64,000 bases of DNA from Vibrio sp. Of7-15 (GTDB lineage Bacteria; Pseudomonadota; Gammaproteobacteria; Enterobacterales; Vibrionaceae), in the NCBI RefSeq assembly GCF_022347565.1, contig NZ_JAKRGH010000004.1, positions 1 through 64,000 of the forward strand. Direction: 5' to 3'. A program made the translations under genes and the position numbers. A model generated the notes under the pieces. It made no database searches. It had not been told where the DNA came from and worked only from the letters and a program-made list of their open reading frames with translations. Shown piece by piece: positions 55,728 through 64,000 of the stretch. Within the stretch, counting starts at the first letter, position 1. Each line of letters begins with the position of its first letter.

Positions 55728-55762
55728 AAAGGGGGCGAACCTAACCAGTTCGCCCCCTTTTG
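55728..55762. terminator. strong terminator after alcohol dehydrogenase
   Basis: GGGGGCGAAC and GTTCGCCCCC form a perfect 10-bp stem with a 7-base loop, T tail on the plus strand and an A/T run on the other, so it may serve the converging dioxygenase gene. Confidence 0.88.
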
Positions 55763-55801
55763 TATTTGTTTATCTTACTATTGCGTTTTGAATACACCGA
55801 A

Positions 55802-56650
55802 TCAATACGCGGCTTGCGGCTTGTTACCTTGGATAGTGACTCGGTGCAACCTTCGAGGTGTATCGCCATAATCAATCACCGCATAATGCTGAGTTATCCG
55901 GTTGTCCCAAATGGCCAGTGAATTTGGTTTCCAGCGAAATCGTACTTGATATTCCGGCTTACGGGCATAATTGAATAACGTTGCCAGTAGTTCCCGACTT
56001 TCATTTTTACTCAAACCGACAAGGCTACGGGTAAATTGCTCGTTAATATATAAACTCACTTCGCCTGTTTCAGGGTGTTTCATTAAAACAGGGTGCTCTA
56101 CGGGCGGATTTTGCTGTGAAACACTCACTACCTTTTTCTGCCAATCCTGTTTTATGTCGTTCGACTCAATGCCATCAAACGCAAACAGTGAATGCATAGC
56201 CGTTACACTTTTCAGTTTTTCCACTAAATCTGCTGGTAATGCGTTCAACACCGCACTCATGGAAACCCAAATAGTATCACCACCATAACATGGGGTGTGT
56301 TTAGCATGTAAAACTGAACATTTAGATGGTGCTTCTTGCCAACTCAAATCCGTATGCCAAAAGCTCTCTAATGGCGCATTACCTCGGGTTGTTTCAATCA
56401 CACTCACCTGAGGAGCTTCGGCTACATTAGGAAAAAAGGGATGAACAGGCTCAAGTTCACCAAAACGCTGCGCTAACTGCAAATGCTCCGTTGGAGTCAA
56501 CTCTTGATCCCGAAAGAAGATCACCTGATATTGTAGAAAAGCGCGATAAATCTCATCAAATTCAGCATCACTGCACTGTGCCAAATTGATATTATGAATC
56601 TCTGCGCCAATGTGTGTTGTTAACGGTTCAATCTTCATTGCTTCTGCCAT
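55802..56650 (-). CDS. TauD/TfdA-family Fe(II)/2-oxoglutarate dioxygenase
   Basis: The chosen ATG at 56650 gives MAEAMKIEPL; another Met four codons later fits the usual TauD start equally well. The 282-residue enzyme has the facial triad: HTDLSW (HxD) and the distal His in ITQHYAVIDYG, plus the 2-oxoglutarate-binding Arg in RRLHRVTIQG. TauD oxidises taurine to release sulfite under sulfur starvation; other members act on herbicides or alkyl sulfates. There is no ssu/tau transporter gene next to it, so the substrate is uncertain. Confidence 0.88.
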   Translation of the reverse strand: MAEAMKIEPLTTHIGAEIHNINLAQCSDAEFDEIYRAFLQYQVIFFRDQELTPTEHLQLAQRFGELEPVHPFFPNVAEAPQVSVIETTRGNAPLESFWHTDLSWQEAPSKCSVLHAKHTPCYGGDTIWVSMSAVLNALPADLVEKLKSVTAMHSLFAFDGIESNDIKQDWQKKVVSVSQQNPPVEHPVLMKHPETGEVSLYINEQFTRSLVGLSKNESRELLATLFNYARKPEYQVRFRWKPNSLAIWDNRITQHYAVIDYGDTPRRLHRVTIQGNKPQAAY

Positions 56651-56724
56651 ACCTATACGTGACAAGGTCACAAAAGCCACGATGGGAAATCAAGTTTCAA
56701 GTACATCGTGGCTTATTGTCGCTC

Positions 56725-58584
56725 CTACACTTCTAATGCTTCTTCACTAGCGTCTTCTTCACAGCCAATAAAACCACCAGTTTGGTGATTCCACAGCTGG
56801 GCATAAATGCCGTCTTGCTCCAACAGTTCTTGGTGCGAACCTTGCTCAATAATGTTTCCTTCATCTAATACAATCAAGCGGTCCATGGCAGCAATGGTCG
56901 ACAGGCGGTGTGCGATCGCAATAACCGTTTTGCCTTCCATTAACTGGGTCAAACTTTCTTGAATAGCCGCTTCAACTTCAGAATCCAATGCAGAAGTTGC
57001 TTCGTCCAAGACTAAAATTGGCGCATCTTTTAATAAAACCCGAGAAATCGCAATACGCTGGCGCTGACCACCAGACAGTTTCACACCACGCTCTCCCACT
57101 TGGGCATCGTAACCACTATTGCCAAAAGTATCCGTCAAGGTTTCAATAAACTCATGCGCATGTGACTGCTTGGTTGCCGCTAGCAATTGTTCTTCGCTGG
57201 CGTCAGGGTTACCATACGTAATGTTATCGCGAATTGAACGATGCAGTAATGACGTATCTTGCGTGACCATACCGATCTTACTGCGCAAAGAATCTTGAGT
57301 AACATCGGAGATGTTCTGGCCATCAATCTTGATCGCACCCGACTCCACATCATGAAAACGCATCAGCAAATTCACTAAGGTTGACTTACCAGCGCCGGAA
57401 CGCCCTACTAAACCAATTTTTTCGCCTGGCTTAATATTCAGTTTCAGCTTTTCAATAACACCTTTATCTTCACCATAATGAAAACTGACGTTATCAAACT
57501 CAATCCCGCCTTTATCCACTTTAATGTCTGGCGCATTAGGTTTATCTTCAATCGCAATGGGTTTAGATAGCGTGCTCATCCCATCCACAACCGTACCGAT
57601 GTTTTCAAACAGGCCACCAATCTCCCACATGATCCATTTAGACATACCATTAATTCGTAACGCTAAACTCACTGCAACTGCAATCACGCCCACCGTTACA
57701 ATAGAGCCCATCCATAACCAAATAGAGATGGCAGCAATCAGGAATACCAGAAGATAGTTAATGATCTCTACACTGATGTTAAAGCCCGTTACTAAACGCA
57801 TTTGGCGATGAACCGTATCTAAGAAGCCGTTCATACCTTCTTCTGCGTATTCTGTTTCACGGGTTGAGTGAGAGAACAACTTCACCGTCGTGATGTTCGA
57901 ATAACTGTCAACGATTCGGCCTGTCATGGTTGAACGTGCATCCGCTTGCTCTGAAGCGATTTTTTTCAACTTAGGTACAAAGTAAAATTGAATACCCACA
58001 TAAGCAAATAACCAAAGCAGCATTGGAGCCATTAAACGCGTGTCCGATTGGCCAATCATCACTACCATTGAGGCAAAGTAAACCGTGATGTAAACCAATA
58101 CGTCCAACAATTTCATCACCGTTTCACGCACCGATAATGCCGTTTGCATCACTTTGGTGGCAATACGGCCAGCGAAATCATCTTGATAAAAAGACACACT
58201 CTGGCGCAATAAATAGCGGTGAGCCAGCCATCGAATCGACATTGGGTAGTTCCCCAATAATGTCTGATGCACTATTAACGAATGCAATAAAACCAATGCG
58301 GGCATCACCACCAGCACCAGAATCGCCATACCAAATAAGGTTGCTCCTTCTTCGGCAAGTAGTGTTTCAGGATCATGCGTTGACAACCAGTCAACTAATG
58401 TTCCCATAAAACCAAATAGGGACACCTCAATGATGGCGATCAAACCACTAAGTACAGCCATTGCTAACAGTGGTAATTCATAGCCTTTCGTATAGTAACG
58501 ACAAAAAGCAAACAAAGTATTTGGTGGTTGTTCAGGCTCTTGCTTCGGGAAAGCCGATGTTATTTTTTCGAATTTTTTATACAT
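56725..58584 (-). CDS. ABC exporter, fused membrane and ATPase domains
   Basis: The 619-residue protein joins a six-helix transmembrane domain (residues about 35-330) to an ATPase domain. Motifs: Walker A GLVGRSGAGKSTLVNLLMRF, Q-loop MVTQDTSLLH, signature VKLSGGQRQRIAISRVLL, Walker B ILVLDEATSALDSE, switch His in AIAHRLS. It is a half-transporter of the MsbA/multidrug type and works as a homodimer or with a partner not seen here. Substrate unknown. It follows the TauD-like gene only by opposite proximity; both are minus strand, 75 bases apart. Confidence 0.95.
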   Translation of the reverse strand: MYKKFEKITSAFPKQEPEQPPNTLFAFCRYYTKGYELPLLAMAVLSGLIAIIEVSLFGFMGTLVDWLSTHDPETLLAEEGATLFGMAILVLVVMPALVLLHSLIVHQTLLGNYPMSIRWLAHRYLLRQSVSFYQDDFAGRIATKVMQTALSVRETVMKLLDVLVYITVYFASMVVMIGQSDTRLMAPMLLWLFAYVGIQFYFVPKLKKIASEQADARSTMTGRIVDSYSNITTVKLFSHSTRETEYAEEGMNGFLDTVHRQMRLVTGFNISVEIINYLLVFLIAAISIWLWMGSIVTVGVIAVAVSLALRINGMSKWIMWEIGGLFENIGTVVDGMSTLSKPIAIEDKPNAPDIKVDKGGIEFDNVSFHYGEDKGVIEKLKLNIKPGEKIGLVGRSGAGKSTLVNLLMRFHDVESGAIKIDGQNISDVTQDSLRSKIGMVTQDTSLLHRSIRDNITYGNPDASEEQLLAATKQSHAHEFIETLTDTFGNSGYDAQVGERGVKLSGGQRQRIAISRVLLKDAPILVLDEATSALDSEVEAAIQESLTQLMEGKTVIAIAHRLSTIAAMDRLIVLDEGNIIEQGSHQELLEQDGIYAQLWNHQTGGFIGCEEDASEEALEV

Positions 58585-58914
58585 AACTAATAGCTTATGG
58601 TTATATTAAAGAGGAAAGCCTGACACACTCGGTTACTGACTTTTGTTCGGTGTAGTTGAAAGAAAAGTAACGGTTATATGAAAGGAAAAATATCCATATC
58701 AGATTAACTTTTTTATCGATAAAAGAATATCTGAAAATGCCATATTACGAGAGTTTAAAAACAGCAGGCCAATAGCAGCCAAAAGAAAATGCTCGCATAC
58801 CATCCAATTTACTTATGAGTATAGAGCGGAACTTATTGAGAGTTAAGAAAATATGAGGGATAAAAATAGTCATGCGCAACGCTACTCTCAGAAGCAGCGC
58901 TGCCCTTAAATACG
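58585..58914. other. gap upstream of ABC exporter with hairpin near its right end
   Basis: No coding frame seen. An imperfect hairpin GCAACGCTACT/AGCAGCGCTGC (58876-58903, 9 of 11 pairs) with TTTTT a few bases beyond on the minus strand may terminate the DUF5062 gene. The rest is AT-rich and probably contains the ABC exporter promoter. Confidence 0.4.
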
Positions 58915-59175
58915 TTAGTTTAGTAACTCATGGTCTTCTGGGAGTAAGCGCGAGATCCATAAAACCAATTTATGTTTCATATTCGGGCCATCCTCTTTTT
59001 CAAGCGCTAAAGGCGTAATTTGCTTATATTGGACCAATAAACGATACACGCACTCTACCTTATCTTTTGGGGATACACCGGCATGTAAGCCATCGTAACC
59101 TTGCTGTTTTGCAAACGACATCCCCAGCTCTAATGCTTTTTTTAATAGCTTCGCGTCATTGTTGTTTTTCTTCAT
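58915..59175 (-). CDS. DUF5062-like small protein
   Basis: The 86-residue helical protein matches my memory of DUF5062, a family typical of Vibrionaceae and relatives: KKALELGMSFAKQQGYDG near the N-terminus, VSPKDKVECVYRLLV in the middle, and MKHKLVLWISRLLPEDHELL at the end. No function is known. It has a proper ribosome site (AAAGGATGAGAGATG). It stands alone. Confidence 0.7.
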   Translation of the reverse strand: MKKNNNDAKLLKKALELGMSFAKQQGYDGLHAGVSPKDKVECVYRLLVQYKQITPLALEKEDGPNMKHKLVLWISRLLPEDHELLN

Positions 59176-59375
59176 CTCTCATCCTTTACTTTTAAAACAC
59201 ATATCAATGTACACAGACCATAGCTATGTGAAAAATCCATCATTTCAAGCTTATAACGTAACATAAAATAATGAGCCTAGCCTCTAATGCCTAAGTTTTA
59301 TTTACTCAACGAACACTTAACCAAACTCTAAAAAAGATTTACACTTCAAATAACTACCGATAATTTGAGCAAATC

Positions 59376-60992
59376 ATGGTTGAGCCGCTTCCTACAGATT
59401 ATTACCGAACTAATTTTTTGATACTTATCGACCATGCGGTACACCACTATCATGACTTGCTCAACCAAGATGAACAGCGATGGATTCTTCGTTTCAAGCG
59501 ATCCTCCCCTCATGCACAATGTTTACTGGTTCGATTACTTGCTCGTAAAGGACATTTCTTTCGCTCCGATAAACTAAACTACACCGAGATAAATAATATT
59601 CCTGATGCCGCTCAAGAGCTTGAAAGCAAAGATTTACTGCTGATAAACCCTGACATCAGTATTCTAGAGCTGACATCTGAGCTTTTAACCAAACCTGAAA
59701 CTCTAGCCTATTTTCCTGTTCTATATGATCACCGAGGGTTGAAAAAAGCGGCTCTCATCGAGAAAGCAGTAGAGCTGAATGTCTCTGTACCTACATTAGA
59801 GTTTGATATCTATCAGGTGCCCTCTCACCCAATTCTAGACATTATTTTGGTTTTATTTTTTGGAAATACGCACCAGGATTTAAGTCAATTTGTTTTGTCC
59901 GAACTTGGGATGCATCGCTTTGAATCTTACCCACTACCTAGTGAGTTGCGCTTTTTTAATCAACGTGCACAAATTGATGCTTTGCTCGCTATGAAAAGCC
60001 TAACTGAGCAGTACTACCTATTGAAAGAAAACAGGCTACTTACTGGTACTAAGCTTATCGAGTTATCAAAAACGCTCCCCGATGAATCAGAGCATCACAA
60101 CGTAGAACGTAAACGCCAGAAACTTATCAATCTTCTTGCTAGGGAGTTAGAACGAGAACAACAATACAATGCCGCCTTCGACTTATTTTCTCAATCCAGA
60201 TTGCCCCCAAGCCGAGAAAGGCAAGTTCGAATATTAGAACGAGACGATCAAGATTCAGCCGCAGCAAAGAAAATAAATGAGATGCTTCAAGCACCATTCA
60301 ACCAAGATGAATATGAAGTTGCACAGCGCTTAGAAGCGAAGTTACTGCGTAAAAAAGGCCAAAGAGTGCCACGAACCCAAAAGCCAAAACACAATGAACT
60401 GCACCTGCGGCTTGATTTGTCACAACAGAGGGTTGAATTGGCTGTAGCCGAGAACTTTAAGCAACAGGGCTGGCAAGTGTATTTCAGCGAAAACCAGCTT
60501 CTTTGTGCTTTATTTGGGTTGGCTTTTTGGGATGTTTTATTCACACCAGTACAAGGCGCGTTTATTAATGCTTATCAGATACAGCCAAAAGACATGTACT
60601 ACTCTGAATTTACTCTACGTAGAGCCGATTCAATTGAAAACACGTTTCATTTGTTAAGTAAACATGGATTCCATCACTTACTGCATACCTACAAACAAAA
60701 AGAAGGCATTGCTAATAGCTGGGTACAATGGCAACACTGCTCTAAAACACTCATTGAACAAGCAATCAATACCATACCGCAGAAAACACTCATCGCATTA
60801 TTCCGTTACTTACTCTCCGATCTACAAGCCAACCGAACAGGTATGCCAGATTTGATCTTATTTAAACACAACCAATACCAATGGTTAGAAGTAAAAGGCC
60901 CTGGAGATAAGCTACAAAACAATCAATTACGTTGGATTAAGCAGTTTAATCAACTTGATGTGCCTTTTTCAGTTGTATACGTAAACCACTAG
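59376..60992 (+). CDS. VRR-NUC (FAN1-like) structure-specific nuclease
   Basis: The 538-residue protein has the layout of bacterial FAN1 homologues. An N-terminal SAP-like/helical region contains RLLARKGHFFRSDKLNY and a TPR-like middle; the C-terminal VRR-NUC domain has the PD-(D/E)XK motif in GMPDLILFKHN followed by WLEVKGPGDKLQNNQLRWI. These catalytic residues (Asp, Glu, Lys, and later Gln) are all present. FAN1 enzymes cut 5' flaps and unhook interstrand crosslinks. The bacterial role is presumably repair. It is a single gene. Confidence 0.9.
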   Translation: MVEPLPTDYYRTNFLILIDHAVHHYHDLLNQDEQRWILRFKRSSPHAQCLLVRLLARKGHFFRSDKLNYTEINNIPDAAQELESKDLLLINPDISILELTSELLTKPETLAYFPVLYDHRGLKKAALIEKAVELNVSVPTLEFDIYQVPSHPILDIILVLFFGNTHQDLSQFVLSELGMHRFESYPLPSELRFFNQRAQIDALLAMKSLTEQYYLLKENRLLTGTKLIELSKTLPDESEHHNVERKRQKLINLLARELEREQQYNAAFDLFSQSRLPPSRERQVRILERDDQDSAAAKKINEMLQAPFNQDEYEVAQRLEAKLLRKKGQRVPRTQKPKHNELHLRLDLSQQRVELAVAENFKQQGWQVYFSENQLLCALFGLAFWDVLFTPVQGAFINAYQIQPKDMYYSEFTLRRADSIENTFHLLSKHGFHHLLHTYKQKEGIANSWVQWQHCSKTLIEQAINTIPQKTLIALFRYLLSDLQANRTGMPDLILFKHNQYQWLEVKGPGDKLQNNQLRWIKQFNQLDVPFSVVYVNH

Positions 60993-61149
60993 GCAGCGCT
61001 TCTCAAATATTGAAATTATCGCTATTCACCCAAACACAATAAATACACACTTTGTTACACCCTAAGCCCCGATACTGCTTGGAATGTTCAGTCACCATTA
61101 AGTTTCTTTTTTATACACTGTTCATAACAAACCATCACGAGGCCAAACC

Positions 61150-61566
61150 ATGAAGAAGCCAGTCATTCTTTTATTACCCATTATTGTGGCAGGTTGTGCG
61201 TATAACCAAAAACCCGTCGTTGACACCTACAATGTTGACCCAGTTCAGTACGATAAAGATTACGGAGAATGTTTAACCATTTCCGAAAACTATGATGTCT
61301 CTGAAGATGTGAAAGTTAATGCGACCAACGCAGCAATAGTAGGAACAGCAACAGGCGCACTTGCTGGTTGGGAATTAGATAATGCTGGTGGCGGAGCACT
61401 AATTGGCCTTGCTGTGGGCGCAGCCGCTGGTGCCGGAGCTGGTGCTGCTGTCGCCAAAGAAAAACAAGCTTATGTTCTTAGAGAGTGTCTAGTCCAACGC
61501 GGCTACAACGTACTAGACCATAAATCATCAAACACAAAAAATGTAACGATTCAAAATCCGTCTTAA
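61150..61566 (+). CDS. glycine-zipper lipoprotein
   Basis: The 138-residue protein has a lipoprotein signal (LLLPIIVAGC, lipobox VAGC with Cys16). After an acidic stretch with DPVQYDKDYGECLTISENYD comes a glycine zipper region (GTATGALAGWELDNAGGGALIGLAVGAAAGAGAGAAV), and a closing ECLVQRGYNVLD in which Cys may pair with the earlier one. Glycine-zipper lipoproteins are probably in the outer membrane or periplasm; the function is unknown. No operon partner is evident. Confidence 0.8.
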   Translation: MKKPVILLLPIIVAGCAYNQKPVVDTYNVDPVQYDKDYGECLTISENYDVSEDVKVNATNAAIVGTATGALAGWELDNAGGGALIGLAVGAAAGAGAGAAVAKEKQAYVLRECLVQRGYNVLDHKSSNTKNVTIQNPS

Positions 61567-61825
61567 TTATTTTCTTTAAAGAGATAAAATTATAGGGCGT
61601 TAGAATCGACTCATAGGTTGGCTCGCCTACGGTACTAATGCCCTCTTTCACCATACTATCATCCAGCTTTGAATAGTGTGCTATTTGGGGTACTTGATCT
61701 TCAGTCCAGTATTAAAACTAAAAAAATCACAGAAAAAATCTGATGGACTTTCCGTTACTTACTGATTTTACTCTATAGTTATCAGGGTAATAACACCTCT
61801 TCTGTTGACGAATAGAGCACAAACT

Positions 61826-63103
61826 ATGACAACTCTGCTAATTAAAAATGCCCGCCTACGAAATCAAGATGGCTTCCACCAAATTCTGATCAAAGATGGC
61901 CTATTCGCGGATATCAAACCTAATGATCATGATTTCAACTTTAAAGACACCGTTCTGGATGCCGAACAGGGTTTAGCCAATGCACCTTTCTGCGAGCCTC
62001 ACATCCACCTAGATACCACTCAAACCGCAGGCGAACCAAGTTGGAACCAATCAGGTACATTATTTGAAGGTATTGAGCGTTGGTCTGAACGTAAAGCCAT
62101 ATTATCAATTGAAGACGTAAAAACTCGTGCTAAGCAGACGTTAAAGTGGCAAATCGCCAACGGTATCCAACACGTTCGTACTCATGTGGATGTCTCTGAT
62201 CCTACTCTTACTGCATTAAAAGCCATGATTGAAGTACGCGAAGAGATGTCCGAGTGGGTTGATTTACAAATAGTGGCTTTCCCCCAAGAAGGCATTATGT
62301 CTTTCCCTAATGGTAAAGATCTACTAGAGGAAGCCTTAAAAATAGGTGCTGATGTTGTCGGTGCTATTCCACATTTCGAGTTCACTCGTGAATATGGTGT
62401 CGAATCTTTGCATTACGTCTTTGAGCTGGTAAGCAAATACGACTGTCTCGTTGATGTTCACTGTGATGAAATCGACGACGAGCAGTCACGCTTTTTAGAA
62501 ACCCTTGCCGCTTTAGCGCATAAACATGACATCGGTGAACGTGTCACCGCAAGCCATACCACGGCGATGGGATCTTATAATGGCGCTTATGCGTCTCGCC
62601 TATTCCGCCTACTTAAAATGTCAAAAGTGAACTTTGTGGCGAACCCTCTGGTAAACATTCACCTTCAGGGGCGCTTTGATGATTACCCGAAACGCCGCGG
62701 TGTCACACGAGTAAAAGAGATGCTCGCTGCAAACATTAATGTATGCTTTGGCCACGATGATGTGTTCGACCCGTGGTACCCATTAGGTACAGCAAATATG
62801 CTACAAACGCTTCATATGGGGCTGCATGTATGCCAGTTAATGGGTTATGAGCAAATCAACCAAGGGCTGGATTTAATCAGTTATAACTCAGCAAAAGTCC
62901 TTAATATCCAAGACCGATACGGTATTGAAATAGGCAAACCAGCAAACCTGATTATTATTGCGGCTGAAAATGGCTTTGATGCTGTTCGTCGCCAAGCACC
63001 AGTACGATATTCCATTCGTGGTGGTAAAATAATCGCCCAAACACAACCTGCTACCACCAGCATTCATTTAAACAGTGAAGAAACCGTCACTTTCAAACGT
63101 TAA
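61826..63103 (+). CDS. codA: cytosine deaminase
   Basis: The ATG at 61826 ([14 protein letters not shown]) is preferred; the frame could begin seven codons upstream at TTG. The 425-residue amidohydrolase converts cytosine to uracil and ammonia. It aligns closely with E. coli CodA from memory: [55 protein letters not shown], and [20 protein letters not shown], including the metal ligands HxH, His, Asp. codB (cytosine permease) does not precede it; the upstream gene is a lipoprotein. It may serve pyrimidine salvage or another ring deamination. Confidence 0.95.
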   Translation: MTTLLIKNARLRNQDGFHQILIKDGLFADIKPNDHDFNFKDTVLDAEQGLANAPFCEPHIHLDTTQTAGEPSWNQSGTLFEGIERWSERKAILSIEDVKTRAKQTLKWQIANGIQHVRTHVDVSDPTLTALKAMIEVREEMSEWVDLQIVAFPQEGIMSFPNGKDLLEEALKIGADVVGAIPHFEFTREYGVESLHYVFELVSKYDCLVDVHCDEIDDEQSRFLETLAALAHKHDIGERVTASHTTAMGSYNGAYASRLFRLLKMSKVNFVANPLVNIHLQGRFDDYPKRRGVTRVKEMLAANINVCFGHDDVFDPWYPLGTANMLQTLHMGLHVCQLMGYEQINQGLDLISYNSAKVLNIQDRYGIEIGKPANLIIIAAENGFDAVRRQAPVRYSIRGGKIIAQTQPATTSIHLNSEETVTFKR

Positions 63104-63127
63104 ATAGAGTATTTAACACATTAAAAC

Positions 63128-63175
63128 ATAAAGCCATGACTATTCATCGTATAGAAAGTAGTCATGGCTTTTTAT
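63128..63175. terminator. long-stem terminator between codA and GNAT gene
   Basis: AAAGCCATGACTA and TAGTCATGGCTTT form a perfect 13-bp stem with a 16-base loop; A/T tails on both sides make it a probable bidirectional terminator. Confidence 0.85.
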
Positions 63176-63202
63176 ATTCTGCACCTGTTAATGCCAGTAA
63201 AA

Positions 63203-63622
63203 TTACAGAATTAAACTCATTTTTACGTAGTCTACGTTCTGGTAGCTAAATACACTGCTCTTTTGACTCAAACCCGCTTTTTTATAAAATGGAATCGCCG
63301 ATGTGGTGACATCACTCCACACGTATTGAATATCGTAATGCTGCAAATACTCAAGAACATGCCGGATCATCGCTTTGCCAAGGCCATGCCCTTGATAATC
63401 CGTTAACACCGCTAATTTTCTAATCTTGGCCACATTTCGACCATGGTATTTCAACATGAAAACGGAACAAACCGCCACAACTTCACCATCATGTAAAGCA
63501 CCAAAGTGATGGCCAAATAAATCCAAATCGACAGGACTTGGCTGCTCATCATCCACAAGTCCCATGGTTTTACGTACTGATTTTGTTTGCTGAAAAGAAA
63601 TATCTGTAATTCTCAATTGCAT
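63203..63622 (-). CDS. GNAT-family N-acetyltransferase
   Basis: Start at 63622 is supported by AGGGA nine bases upstream and by the domain opening (MQLRITDISFQQ); an ATG at 63661 would add 13 residues. The 139-residue protein has the acetyl-CoA-binding segment AVLTDYQGHGLGKAMIRHVLEYL (Q/RxxGxG/A motif) and the closing AIPFYKKAGL, with strands between. The acceptor cannot be inferred. It is a lone gene that converges on codA. Confidence 0.88.
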   Translation of the reverse strand: MQLRITDISFQQTKSVRKTMGLVDDEQPSPVDLDLFGHHFGALHDGEVVAVCSVFMLKYHGRNVAKIRKLAVLTDYQGHGLGKAMIRHVLEYLQHYDIQYVWSDVTTSAIPFYKKAGLSQKSSVFSYQNVDYVKMSLIL

Positions 63623-63771
63623 GAACTCATCCCTAGGCATTGACAAATGTACAACGTTCATAAAAACAAATATGATTCAGTTATTCACTCATATAATCTA
63701 TTCTAGTTATAGAATAAGCAGTTAGCTGTGAACTAGAATCAAATCAATATTAATAAGAAGCAGTGGAAGCA

Positions 63772-64000
63772 ATGACAAATCATTCAACTCAAAAGCTCTT
63801 ACTTTTAACTATAGTCGTTTTCTTTTCTGGGTGTGCTGCCTACGCAGGCTTGAATTACGATCAGCTCTTTGGTGAAGAAAAACCAAAAGAACGTATTTAC
63901 GATGAAAACTCCGGCATTGCCAAACATTATAATGAGCAAGTAAAACCCATTATCGATAACCGCTGTGTCGTCTGTCACGCCTGTTACGACGCCCCCTGCC
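63772..64000 (+). CDS. cti: fatty acid cis/trans isomerase, partial (3' end outside window)
   Basis: The open frame from ATG 63772 runs off the window, giving 76 residues. It begins with a lipoprotein-like or anchor signal (LLLLTIVVFFSGCAAYAG), followed by LNYDQLFGEEKPKERIYDENSGIAKHYNEQVKPIIDNRCVVCHACYDAPC, in parts: NEQVKPIIDNRC and the c-type heme motif CVVCH. This matches the start of Cti, a periplasmic heme enzyme that converts cis to trans unsaturated fatty acids of membrane phospholipids under stress. Only the N-terminal tenth is visible. GGAAGC lies before the ATG. It may act with the desaturase at 39 kb in membrane adaptation. Confidence 0.85.
   Translation, partial: MTNHSTQKLLLLTIVVFFSGCAAYAGLNYDQLFGEEKPKERIYDENSGIAKHYNEQVKPIIDNRCVVCHACYDAPC

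Noticed and set aside
1-64000. CRISPR arrays, tRNA or rRNA genes, complete insertion sequences
   Set aside because: I looked for regularly spaced repeats, cloverleaf-like segments and paired terminal repeats around transposase-like genes and found none that hold up by eye.

Overview
The window reads as a stretch of a Vibrionaceae replicon, most probably the smaller chromosome (chromosome II) of an Aliivibrio- or Vibrio-like marine bacterium. Three things suggest this: low-GC DNA, the complete five-gene vxrABCDE (wigKR) operon next to pntAB, and the company of nadE, deoD, ribB with an FMN riboswitch, and talB/tkt. From memory, homologues of most of these sit on V. cholerae chromosome II. The species cannot be fixed from sequence alone. 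No tRNA, rRNA, complete insertion sequence or CRISPR array was seen.

Layout. 1-2.2 kb is the edge of a decayed prophage: a phage DUF3653-type gene faces a minus-strand run of small overlapping lysis-like genes that ends in a 5'-truncated phage muramidase-like gene. 2.2-8.6 kb holds a diguanylate cyclase, a VOC protein, a gene-poor region with three terminators, a PEP-CTERM-like secreted protein, a DUF3108 protein and a PilZ/YcgR-like protein. 8.7-10.7 kb carries a Cre-like tyrosine recombinase beside a palindrome-rich intergenic region and a small ribbon-helix-helix/coiled-coil protein. 10.8-17.7 kb contains chrA with a divergent LysR regulator, an acyltransferase, and a nadD-like gene divergent from nadE. 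17.8-22.3 kb is the vxr envelope-stress operon. 22.5-29.9 kb holds a ComFB-like protein, pntAB, a HlyU-family protein, a BASS-like transporter, arfA with its built-in terminator, the FMN riboswitch and ribB, and a 31-codon membrane ORF.

30-38 kb is rich in signalling: an HD-GYP protein with a periplasmic binding domain, then an operon of a membrane-anchored di-heme peroxidase and two hybrid histidine kinases. 38.3-44 kb has cytochrome b562, a fatty-acid desaturase behind two FabR-like operators, XapX-deoD, a zinc-ribbon protein resembling a domesticated transposase, and a SorC regulator with twin operators. 44.2-50.7 kb has two overlapping TPR/GGDEF genes, then talB and tkt. 50.8-64 kb includes a candidate anaerobic sRNA, Nudix and DUF3820 genes, a LysR/nitroreductase/alcohol dehydrogenase cluster, a TauD-like dioxygenase, an ABC exporter, a FAN1-like nuclease, cytosine deaminase, and the start of a cis/trans fatty-acid isomerase gene that runs off the end.

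Themes. Cyclic-di-GMP signalling recurs: two active-looking GGDEF proteins, one degenerate partner, an HD-GYP, a PilZ and a ComFB protein. Membrane lipid adaptation (acyltransferase, desaturase, Cti) and redox balance (PntAB, NAD synthesis, di-heme peroxidase, cytochrome b562) recur too. The least conventional parts are the peroxidase/dual-kinase operon, the Cre-like recombinase with its inverted repeat, the degenerate/active TPR-GGDEF pair, and the candidate sRNA at 50.9 kb.
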